This document shows, piece after piece, positions 11,801-23,800 of a DNA stretch of 64,000 nucleotides. Under the pieces are notes generated by a model that was not told where the DNA came from, made no database searches, and was given only the letters and a program-made list of their open reading frames with translations. Origin of the DNA: Semisulcospira habei (taxonomy: Eukaryota; Mollusca; Gastropoda; Semisulcospiridae). Every line of letters begins with the position of its first letter. Positions within the stretch are counted from its first letter, which is position 1. Where the stretch lies: contig BTPG01000004.1 of assembly GCA_036245525.1 (NCBI GenBank), forward strand, positions 215,077,722-215,141,721, in the 5' to 3' direction. Position numbers and translations under genes: made by a program.

Positions 11801-14800
11801 ATTGGATGTGTGTTGCTAAATGGTCTTAGCTTTATTTAGGCCCCATGTGTTAGGTTTATTTAATGTATTTGACCGGCTGGCAACATACATTCAATGTTCT
11901 GTTTATTTATTTTTTTTCACAAGCAGTGCAGGCACGTCCTGAGAAAGCCTTGTTGCTGTCGGGACGTTAAGCAATGTACAATCAATCAATCGTGCTTCAT
12001 AAAACAGACTAGATTCTCAACACACCATAACTCGGTCACTACACTGAAATAGACTATAACATGAATCACGCGCCATACATTTGTTCGTACATAGGAAACG
12101 ATTATTCTTCACACAACCACGTACTACCTTTATAAATGACTTGTGCATACACACCTCACATTCCTTAGTTATCCATCTCGGTAAATAACTACGTAGGAAA
12201 AATACCGGTTATCTCAACAAATTCACAACTGACATAACTGAACCAAATCAACGCTACACACCCGAACTAAATCTTACTAACGCATACTACCTTTAACTCA
12301 ATATCTGACAATAATACGTATAAGAAAAACATACCTGAAATCTAGGTCTCAGAGTCTTGGAATACGGCTAGCATATCCACATACGTCCGCCCTCAATGAC
12401 AGAATAGCCTGTACTGAATAGAGCTCCGTTAGACTGAGCTCTCCCTAAAAGTAAAACTCTGTGCTAATCGCTGCAATCGTGAATACACGGGACTACTGAT
12501 TACACCCGAAAAACAGCTGACACATCAGTACAATGCAGAAACTCTTGTGTGAACTCTATGCATGGGGATAGAGCTGCATCACAGCAAGCACAGTAATTTA
12601 CTTAGAAAAAGTGTCATTGGGACCTCTGAAAATGCATCGTTAGGTCAATTTAAAAAAGGAAAAAGATACCCAACCTTGTATAAATTGTGTTGAAACTATC
12701 TTTTCTAAGCGTGTGTCTTTCTTCGTTGGGTTCTTCTCTGCATTTTTACCTGCTTGGCAGTGATCTTTTTGGTCTGGATACCCAACCTTGTGCAAATATA
12801 GTTTAGTGTTTACTTTTCATTCCGAATGCATGTATACGTTGACTTCAATTTATATTATTCGAAACATGCAGTTACTGTTCTTGGTGTCACACACACAGGG
12901 ATGGATCACGCTGGGAACGAAAAACCGAGCGACAGCTGCTACTGGCATGAATGACAAGAGCAGCCGATCACACTCTGTTTTCACGATTGTTTTGACGCAG
13001 ATGAGGGTAAGCTTTGTTTTTCTGTATTTCTTTGTGTGATCTCATTGACACTTCAAGAACCAGAGCATGGAGTTATTAGTGTCGCTAGTCACTCACTCAT
13101 TGAATGAATTTCTTCTTTTTGGCTCACGTGTGAAGCAAAAGTGAGTATGTTCTGGGCCAGTGGTCGTCCATCCGCCATCGTCCGTGGTAAACTTTAACGT
13201 TGGCATTTTCTCGTAGACTGTTCAAGCTACAGTCTTCAAACTTGGCCCAAGAATACTTTGTGGCAAGACCTTTCTAAACATACCAATTTCAGTGACCTCT
13301 CACAAAGGTCATGGTCACCAGGGGATCAGGAAATATATCAAAAATAGCTTTATTTTCTCAAAATCTTTACCGATGGCATTACTACTAGGAATAGTTCGCT
13401 TAGCATACCAATTTTAGCCCCCAAAACTCGTGTACACCACATCCCATGAAGGCGACTCTAGGGAGTCATTACCAAGAGACAGTGAGTAGCCTTCCCTGCC
13501 TCCCTATCCGGTGGCATGCTCACCGTTTCCTGCCAGTCTCTTCGCTTAGCTACACCTAACTGGTCGTGTGCACCTCGCGTGCTCCGACTGTGTATGGTGG
13601 GATTACCTTTTGTGAACTCGACTTACCTTGGATTGACGTTGGATTTTCCTTGGACGTGTGTTACTACCTGTGTGGTGTTGGGTGCTTGGATTACCATTCG
13701 GTTTCTGAGGATTACTTGGTGGTTTGGTCTCTGTGGATTACTGGGTCTCTGGACATGAAAAGGTAAAGTTTTTGTTATTGCCTCGGCCGGTGTTTTACCG
13801 GGCGGCGGCATTGACCAGAGACTATTTGTGCGACAAACCGGGAGCTCGGACCCTCACAAGGAGGCTCCGCGCACTCGCGCCGGCCTTCGTCTGTCTTAAA
13901 TTACAGTACTCAGATGAGGACCTGTACCAGGTGTGGTGTTCTAGTGGCCTAGCGATGTGCACGATGTCGGCCTACCCTGTTCGGGCTGCGCCTCCAGTCG
14001 GACATGCAACTAATGCTCGACGTGGGAGGGGAAACGATGATCGCAGCTTTGGGGGTTTTACCGGACAGAGAGACCGGCACGCAACCCTGCAGCGACCGCA
14101 GCCTTGGAAAGTATCGCAGAGGAGGGCCTCCTCAGACATCGTGAGCTTATCGGCGCATAGAAGGGACCTGCTGCCCCCCCTGGTGCCTCAGACAGAACTG
14201 CTCCGCCTTGCGCGAAATAAAGAGCTTAAAGCAGCCGACGGGACTAGCCCTCCCGTCAAGCACCAAGAGCTCCACCACGCCTTTCGGCCTTTGATATGCC
14301 GCGACGGGCATTAGGAGGTCGGTCCCAACGCAAGGAGAAGTTGGGCCTCTCGCATGCCACCAGAAAACAGAGTGCCCAAGCAGCAGAAGCGGGAGACCAC
14401 CCCTCTGAGACGTTAGTGCCCGCCATCCTTGGGCCGGACCAGCACCTAGACCAGGCCGCAGCCAGGATGCGCCTCTCAAAGTGGGACAGGAAATTAAGCC
14501 GCCGACTGGACAGGCCACGAACACAGACCAGGGGCCTGAGACTGAAAACGGAGCCACAGGCGATAAGGTTTTCAGTCAGGGCAAAACAGCCGAGACCAAA
14601 GCCCGCCACAGAGAGGAAGGAAGCTCAGTCTGTCATTACAGCCGACGAGACGTGTTCCTCGTTGAGGTCAGGCCCCCGACGGGACAGGCCACGAACACAG
14701 ACTTCGGGGTGCCGAGACAGAGAGGGGAGCCACAGACGAGATGAGGTTCTCAGTCAGGGCAGACCCACCGAGACTGAAGCCCGCACAGAGAAAAAGCAAG

Positions 14801-17800
14801 CTCGGTCAGTAGTACAGCTGACGAGATGTGGTTCCTCGTCGAGTGCGGGCCCCCTGATTACCACCCCCCTCCCCCCCCCCCACCCCCCCTCGCCCTAGTA
14901 GCATAGAGAGGGACACCCAGCGGCCTCGGTCCCCACGGCACACAGGGACAAAGCCAACACGATCAAAAGAGCGACCGCAGCAGACGGGGACAGGGCGCTA
15001 CGGATACCTCATGCCAGGGAACGTCTTCATTTCCGCTCCTCCTCGCCGGACCGGCGGAAAAGCTCGGGCTCTGTCCCTGAGAGGAAGGCCTCGGCGATGG
15101 TTGACGCACTGCGGCAGCAAGTGCTTCAAGTCGCTCCTTCAACTGGCAGGCTTACGGGATCTAGCGGAGGCGTTCTCGGCTCACCGGTGACAAGACGGCT
15201 TCGGAGACCAGGGCTTCTTCTCAGACTCCCAACGGCCAGAGGGGATGGATATCACCTTCCGCCAGCAGTGGTATGGAGTTCTCTCCCAGCCATTTCCGGT
15301 GCCCGTCCGGCGGTGGACAAGGAGGCGTGGATGCAGGAGAGGCAGCCAACGGACACCGACGCAAGGCTGGGACAGGACAGCTACCTTGGTCCGCTACTTC
15401 CTAGCGTGCTCAGGATTCCTCGAGAGGGCGACGCAGTCCGTGGTCAAGTGTCGGCCCCTTTGCGCGGGATACACACAGGGCTAGTGGTGGCGAATAGAGC
15501 GGCGTACCCCTCCTCGGCCAACTCCATGGCGGCGGCCGGCATCGGCGACCTGATGCGACGAGACGTGCTGCTGGGACAATGCCACTCTCTCCCAGCTTCG
15601 GGGAAGATACAGCTGCGCCAGGCTTCGTTCGGGGGCACTTTACTGTTGGACCGACTTGGCAGACGGTAAAGGAGACAGCGCAGGAACTCCGGCTCGCCAC
15701 TGCAGGATTTGTCGCCACCTGCTTCAGTCAGCTGCAGATCCATGGTCGCGCCCTGCGGGTCAGAACCCCCTCCTCCCGTCCTCCCAGAGGCCGTTGGGGA
15801 ATCCTCCTCCTTACTCGCGCGCTCACGCACTTTCCCCGCACCCTCCACTGCCTGATCCAGAGGTGCCCGGAAGTGAGGGCGTGGCCGGGTACACTGATTC
15901 GAACCCCGTCCTCCCGCCGATTCCTGTCGGGGAAGCGTATGAAACAGCTATTTCAAGTCAGCCCAGGGATTCTTCGACTGTTATGGAGGGCCTGAGGATC
16001 TCCTTCCATTCGCCCCTCCCTTGCGACACTCCCTCCTGTGGACGCGAGTACAGGGGGATCGGGACAGGCGACAGCGCTGCACAGCGATGTGAGAGCCCTA
16101 CTCCAGAAGGAGGCCACGGAGGTCGTCTTGCGTCCCGACTCCCCGGCGTTCTACAGTTGGCTCCTGGTCTCCAGACCCAGAGGCAAGTGGCGCCCAGTAT
16201 CGACCTTTCGGCACTAAACAAATACTTTTCGGCCCCGCGCTTCAGGATGGAAACGGCCAGAGCACTGAGGGCGGCGGTGCTGCCCCAGGATTTCATCGTG
16301 AGCCTCGACCTAATGGACGCATATCTTCTCGTACCCATCCATGCGGCGTTACCTGCGCTTCGCCTTCCGCGGGGAGGGGGGGGGGGGGGGGGGGGGGGGG
16401 CTGTGTCAGTTCAGGCCCTACCTTGGACTTGACCTCAGCCTGTGGGTCCTCACCGGGATTATCAATAGAGTTGTCTCAGGGTTCCGACAAGCGGCCTTCA
16501 GCCCAAATTCCCACTACCCAGACAACCGGCTCCTCCGGAACCAGATGGCGAAAGCGAGGACACAGATTCTTGGATGACTCTGCTCCGCCGACATGGATTC
16601 CTGGTCAATAGAGGCAAGTCCGATGGGGGGCCGGCATGCAGGTTACCGACCTAGGCACGGAGTTCCTGACTGACATCAACCGGGTGCGACACCCCCGAAG
16701 GCCGGATACAGAAGATGGCGGAGGCGGCGCTCCGGGTGTCTCGCGCGGAAGCTCTCCCGGCCAGGGTCTGACCCCAGCTGTCGGGCCTACTAAGCGCTGC
16801 AGCGGATTTTCTACCCCTAGGCAGATTCTACTCTCGGCCGATACAGCTGCATCCTCTTCGGCACTGGCGCCCCTCCTCGGTCACGTCTCACCTCCAACGG
16901 TGGATGGACAGTCCCTGGTAGTGTCGAGGGTACCACTCTTCTCCCTGCCGCCGTAGCTCTCCATCTGCACGGTCGCAAGCCTCTCAGGTTGGGTAGCGCG
17001 CCTGTGGCCGGAGTTGTCACAGCCTCGGGCAGCTGGATGGGGGAACTCACAGACAGACATATCAACTGGCTGGAGATGAAGGCGGTGTGGCTGGCTCTCG
17101 CCAGATGGGAGGAAATACTCGCGCAACAGGAGGTACTGGTGCTCTCTGAATACCCGACGGTCATGGCCTACATTCGGGACCCTTGCATCCTTGTGTACCA
17201 AGTCCTCTGGTGGTGCAGGGATCGGGGCATCACTCTGCGGGCACTGCACATCCCAGGCCAGCTCAACTTATGCGCAGACGCCTTCTCGCGATGGGGCCAG
17301 CTGCTTCTCACAGAGTGATAACTGCGCCCGGATATCTTCCAGCTACTCTACGCGCGTTGGGAGACGCCGATAATTGACCTGTTCGCCACTAGGTGGAACA
17401 GGAAGCTGCTTTTTTTGCCTCCCCCATACCGGATCCACAAGCCTGGACCGTGGACACGCTCGCCATCCCATGCGATGGACTCCTTGCGTATGCGTTCCCT
17501 CCCACAGTGCGGGTACCAAGGTGCTCCAGAAGCTCAGGGGCGGCATTACGATACAGATCCTCGTGGCCTATTCGGCTGGGCCAGGAGCTGGACCACAGTC
17601 CTCCTGAGCCATGTTACGGACCCCCATGCTGAAACTCCCCGCACCGCGTCCGATGCTCAAGCAGCCCCGGCAGCAACTGTTTTATCCGTGCACGGACTGC
17701 GGCTGCATGCTTGGAGATTGTCAGGCAGGCCCTCGCACCAAGAGGCTTCGCGGGTGTAGCAGCGGAAGCGATCGCAGCGGCTTGGAGGGTCTCTCCCCAT

Positions 17801-20800
17801 AATGTGTACGAGGGAAAGTGGCGAGTACTCCAGGCCTGGCGGGCAGCGGAGCGACTCGGACCGGACTAACCCTCACTTGGCCGAGTTCTTCTGTGGTTAT
17901 TCCCCAAGCAGAACCGGGCCCCCATCACCATCCGAGGTTACCTGGCAATGTTGGCAGACACTTATCGACACCTGCCACGGTCGGACCTGGGCATCTGCAA
18001 AGACCTCTCGGATCTGATGGTGCACTTCGATCTGCAAACGGCTGGCTCCCGCTCGTTGATTCCTCGCTGGGACTTGTCCGGGATGCTCACCTGGTTCGGC
18101 TCGGAACGTTTCGAGCCCCGACCACTTTCGCGACTTGGAGACCTAACCAGGAAAACCTGCTTCCTGCCTCTCGGGTTAGCGAGATACACACCTTCTCGGG
18201 GCGTCTCCAACTTAGGGCCGATGGCTTGGTGCAGATCCTCACCGACCCTACGTTCTGGCCAAGAACTGCCTCCCAGCGTCCGCGCCGCAAGTATTGACCG
18301 TCTGTTCGCACAGGGCTACGGACCAGTCCCGTCTACAGGACCCTGTCAGGGCGCTTAAAATGTACCTGCGCAGAACTAAGCCACTAAGACAAGGGCACTC
18401 ACGCCTATTCCTGCCCTTGGCTCCGGGCAGACGAGACATCTCGGTGCAGACGATCCCTTCCTGGCTATGCTGGGTCATCTGGTCGGCGTACAAAGAGCTC
18501 TCCCCAGAGCAGGCCAGGACGATGCGCACCCTAGCACACGAAGTCAAAACAGTGGCTGCGAGCATCGCCTTGACCGCAACTGCGCAGTGAGGGACATTCT
18601 GGCCGCTGTGGGTTGGCGGCTGGAGTCTACCTTTGCCTGCCTCTATCTGCGAGATCTATCCGGTCAGCGCGACTACCTGGCCCTCGTGGGGGACATCTCG
18701 GCAGCTCAGCAGCCTAGCAAAAATTGTCGGGAGTGGGCGCGTAGGGGGGGCCTCGATAGTTAACGCGCGGAAGCGCTTGGGCATGGGACAGGTTACCGAG
18801 AAATGCGTCACCCTCCTCCTATTCCCCATTCTTCCTAGTAGCAATGCTATCGGTAAAGATTTTGAGAAACTAAATAGATTTTTCTCTAAAATGTATTTTT
18901 TCGGAAAATACTTACCGATGGCATTTCTCAGAGGTCCCTCCCTCCTACCCCACTTGCCGCAGTGGAGCTAAGGCTCAGAGACTGGCGGGAAACGGTGAGC
19001 CCGCCACCAGATAGGGAGGTAGGGGAGGCTACTCAGGGTCTCTTGGTAACAACTCCTTAGAGTCGCCTCCCCGGTTGTGGTGTACACAAGTTTTTGGGGC
19101 TAAAATTGGTATGCTAAGCGAACCATTCCTAGTAGTAATGCCATCGTTGAAGTTTTAGATTATCACATACTTTGTTACACACACACACAAACAGAATTGA
19201 ACTGATAAGTCATTTACACAAGTTTTCTTTTAAAGTTTTTATTCATTAAGTTGAGGACAATGAGTAAATGACATTTTAAAATAATTTAAAAAAAAATTCA
19301 CTGGTGAGTTCAAGGGCAGTGGGGTAATAAACTTGAAGACAGGTCCCACCCAGGTAAACATCCTGTCGTTCTGGTCCCTGAGAATGAGCACTTCAACTGT
19401 GTTTGACAAGCGCATCAGGCAAACTTGTGACCGTTTGGCTGCTGCCTGATGATGTAACCCCAATTGCTAGGCGATGATCGTCTGAAGCCTGATGACGAAC
19501 AAGGGCAGAGCGCTAAAAATTTGTCAATCCCTTCACGAAAGCGTTTTTCGACTGTGCGGCACGACAGCTTGGTACACTGCGCAGAACATCTGCCTATCTA
19601 AATGGCGTAGCCATTTACCTTGTCCGAGCCAGTTGTGCTGAAAAAGAACGCATGGTCTTTTTTTCACTATCCGATGTGCATGTAGGAACTTCAGACTGTG
19701 TAGGAGAAGGCTGTGATTTTGAGCTCGACAACCCGAATTTCACGAGTCCGGCCATGCTTTTGCCACAGGAAATGCCGATGGCCTCTTGACTTCAGCTCAC
19801 GCCGCGGAAGAGTTATATCTGTTAAATTTCTGTTGCTGCGCATGCGGTATTGTTGCTGCGTTGGCGTTCGGTGCTTTCACAATAGCTGTGTTCTGCTTGG
19901 CACACGCGGCTGTGAAACATGTTCATGATGACGCACTGGTGCGTTTTTCAATGCATAAAGATTTAGGTTAGTGCGTCAGAGTAAAAATGTGTACGTCAGT
20001 CTGACGCAAAGCTCGGAACACTAGTGCGTCAGAGTTGGCTTTAGAGGTTCAGGTACGCACATTTCTGCGTAATAATTATCACTGTTGGGACATAATTTAT
20101 TTTTTTCTCAAATAGTATGCTAAAAGACCTTTATACACACACTAATTTGGTTGATCCCTCGGAAAGGTCAAGGGTCACAAGAGCTAAAGAAATAGGTCGA
20201 AAATCACCATATTTTTACAAAATAACGTTTTTTTCTCAAATACTATTCACAATTTCAAACCCAAACATGGTACAAAGATACCTGATGGTAAGACCTTTCT
20301 ATGCATACTAATTTGGTTAATCCCTCAAAAGGTCATGGGTCACAAGAGCTCAAGAAATAAGTCCAAAAATGGCCATATTTTGACAAAAGATGTTTTTTTC
20401 TCAAATACTATTCACAACTTCAAACCCAATCTTGCTACAGAGAAACCTGATGGTAAGACCTATCTATGCATACTAATTTGGATGACCCCTCAGATAGGTC
20501 AAGGGTCACAAGAGCTCAGGGAATTAGTCAAAAATAGCCATATTTTGACCAAAAATTTTTTTTTCTCAATTACTATTCACAACTTCAAACCCGAACTTGC
20601 TACAGAAATGCATGATGGTAAGACCTATCTATGCATACTAATTTGGATGACCCCTAGAAAGGTCAAGGGTCACAAGAGGTCGACAAATGTGTATAAAATT
20701 CCAATAATTGTACTTTTTATCAACATTTTTGCAAACTTTTCAATCAAATTTGGCACAAAGGTAGCTGATGATAAGACCTTCCTATGTATCCTAATTTAGT

Positions 20801-23800
20801 TGACTCATCGCAAGGGTCACGGGGGTTTGACAGATGTGTGAAAACTGATTACATTTTGAGAAAACATGGATTTTGTTAGTGCAGAAGACATCCCTTTAGT
20901 TTACTTATTGTCAGACGTGTGGATCGGTCGATGCACGTGAGCCATAAGGGCTTTGCCTTTCTTGTTGAAATATCGTTTGTCACTATTAAAATGTTTAAAA
21001 ATAAAATGGCAGATACATTGGAAGTTGACAGATGGAAAAACTCTGATTATGTAAATGTTACAACGAAATAAGTGCATGCAGAAATTTCTGCTGTGTGAAG
21101 TTTAACATTTCTAAGAAATATTGAACGTGAATTTTATGTTGGATAGTCATAAAGATGCTTGGAAACTTTAACCCATCAGCCCTGATGCCCTGCAGCAGGA
21201 GATGGGTCAACCATGATAATTCAAGGGTAGTGCCAGATTAGCTTGGTGCCAGTCGGCGCCAAGCTAATCTGGCACTGCCCTTGAATTATCATGGTCGATC
21301 CATCTCCTCCAAATGGTGCATAGTCATTAGATGATGCCTCCAAAATTTGGGAAATACGGCCGTCAGGCTGAATGAGTTAATAAAGTATCATTTACAGCAG
21401 CCCACCAGCACCATGGGGTTTGAGTGACATTTTAAAAACAAACTAGAGACTTTTCGTATTACTTCAGCTAAGCATGCTTGGTTTAAGAGAAAATACTACA
21501 TTTAAACCCTACACCGCTGGTAGACACATATTTTGTTTGTGAAATATGTGTTAATTCAGCGTTGAATAGTCATACTTGGCGGTCCATAAAACACGAATAC
21601 AAACTGGTATCAGCAAGAGGGGCCTCATGAGGATCTATGTCTCTTTGGCATCGTGCTCACATTTTCATGGCAGTGAAGGGGTTAATTACCAGCTGATTGC
21701 TTGCAGACTGAGCGTTTGGAGAGCCAGGACCACGATCATTCCATCACCAGCAAGATCAACCTGGTGGACCTGGCCGGCAGCGAGCGGCAGGCGCAGGCGC
21801 AGACCTCGGGCGAGAGGCTGAGGGTACGTGCTCTCATGTCCACAAATCTCTTTTGCCCGCTCTCTTCCATTTTGTGCATGTGTATTCTTTCTTTATGCAG
21901 AAAGCCTATCAGTCAACACAGATTTGACTCGGACTGACTCGGCAGTTTTTTCATACATACCTCCCCACCTCCCTCCCCCCCCCCCCTCTCATTCCCCCAT
22001 GTTTGTGGACCAAAAGCTTAGTGCAGTGAACAGATCTGATGTTGACTCTGCATTGCCCCGAATGAATACTGAACCAGGAACTTTGTTCCTGGTTCAGTAT
22101 TTATACGGGGCAGTGCAGAGTTGGCGTTTGTTTACTTTGAGGCAGTGTCCTTGGACTGTGCGGCCACATCTTTCAGGAATGGCACAGTTGGCTGTATTTA
22201 CAAAGTGTAGAGAATGGCGACCACTAAAACTAGAACAAGCTTGGTTTTTTTTCTCTGGAGATGACTTGTTTTTCATTTCAAGAATCAGAGTTGTCCATGA
22301 TGCTTTAGATGCACTTACAGACCTGATGCTTCTCTTAAATAATAAATGTCAGCGTGGTACCATAACACTGCCTGCACTGAGACTGTGGCTGAAGGTGTAC
22401 CTACAGAACCCAACCCTTTAATTTGCAGACGGTTGATGCTATGATACTTATGAAATGAACACTTGATATGATTGGGAGAAAACTTTTTGTGTGCATAATG
22501 TGCCATAAGCAGAATTATAATTCTGTGCGTTTGTTTTCAGGAAGGGGCAAACATCAACAAGTCTCTTCTGACTCTAGGAAAAGTAATCTCACTCTTGTCT
22601 GAGCGGTCATCTGCTAGCAAGAAACGCAAGATTTTCATTCCGTACAGAGACTCGGTGCTGACGTGGTAAGCTTCCATTTCATGTTCAAGTTACAGGTCTG
22701 CCCCAGTTTATCAGGTTACCTGGGATCCATGTACTCAGCCCGGGTTGTGTGCAGTCGCTTTATTGAAGTGCTGAGTTTATACTTGTGTGAAGGAAACCAC
22801 ATGGTAAGCAAAATGTTCTCAGGCTGACGTCAGCCTTAGCTGGCCCGTGCACAATAGTGCATGGGCCAGCTATGGCTGACGTCGGCCCAAGGACCTTTTA
22901 CTCACTGGGCATCGCAGTAGAAGCCAGAGATCTGTGCGCGTTACAGCCGCTACTGTGGTATGCGTGAGCGTTTAACCCTTTTAGCCCCAAGGTCCCATTT
23001 CTCAAATTTTGGAGGTGTTGCCTAATGACTATGTCGTCGTATTAGAGCAACAACAGTTTATCTGAAAAAGGATAGTTTCGAGAAAATTGCGATTGAAATT
23101 TTAAAGTTTATGCCGTTCATCTCAGAGAAGACCCAGATTTATGATTTTTAAAATCTGAAAAGATTGTCATATCAGGCACTTCATTTATTTTTGTCAGAAC
23201 TGTAGCTATTCAGCAAGTTAATTAATCGTTTACTTTTGAAACTTGAGCTGTTGTTGCATATCAGCTTTTGTCCAGGTTCTAGTGCAACAACGGCACAACA
23301 CTGATTTGTACACTTCTTGCTCTCATACATTTGTGTTCAACCCAGCTCTTTACACACAACAACTGTATAACTGCAGTTGTGCAGTTGTTGGTCTATTTGG
23401 AAAGTGACACATTAGTACTGCAATATGTGTTCATGTTTATGCTAAACGTTTGTTGCACAGCCATAAATGACTATTTCTGTGGAGAAAATCTCATGTACGC
23501 TTAAAATTTGTATCTCTTTCTGATAGTACTGCTTGTATCTCTTGTTGATAACCCAAACAGAACAATGGGACCGCCAAATTATGTATGTTTATGTAAAAAT
23601 ACAATTCACAATAACAAGATTGGCACATTTGTGATACTGAAGAATGTCGGTGGTTTAAATGGAAAACACTTTGGTGGTGGCAGATAGGAGGTTTCCAAGT
23701 TGCACCAATGTGAAATGTGTGCCATTTGTCAACATTCACAAAACAACAAAATCGTTATTCTGTCAAAGAAAGTACTTTATTTTCAACTGCTTCTTCTCAC

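Larger units (their letters stand above)
13352..19158 (+). mobile_element. DIRS-type tyrosine-recombinase retrotransposon, copy 1 (decayed)
   Basis: Has the DIRS layout: inverted terminal repeats (about 13352-13556 and 18966-19150), Gag-like region, RT-RNase H, methyltransferase, tyrosine recombinase and an internal complementary region (18830-18935). Many frameshifts and poly-G expansions show that it is old. GC-rich against the AT-rich intron. Same strand as KIF14. The left terminus TTTCTCAAAATCTTTACCGATGG and the internal complement CCATCGGTAAAGATTTTGAGA-type sequence agree; the right terminus is degraded. Confidence 0.88.

Noticed and set aside
14147..14609. Minus-strand ORFs of 136 and 117 aa
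   Set aside because: Antisense of the decayed DIRS Gag region.
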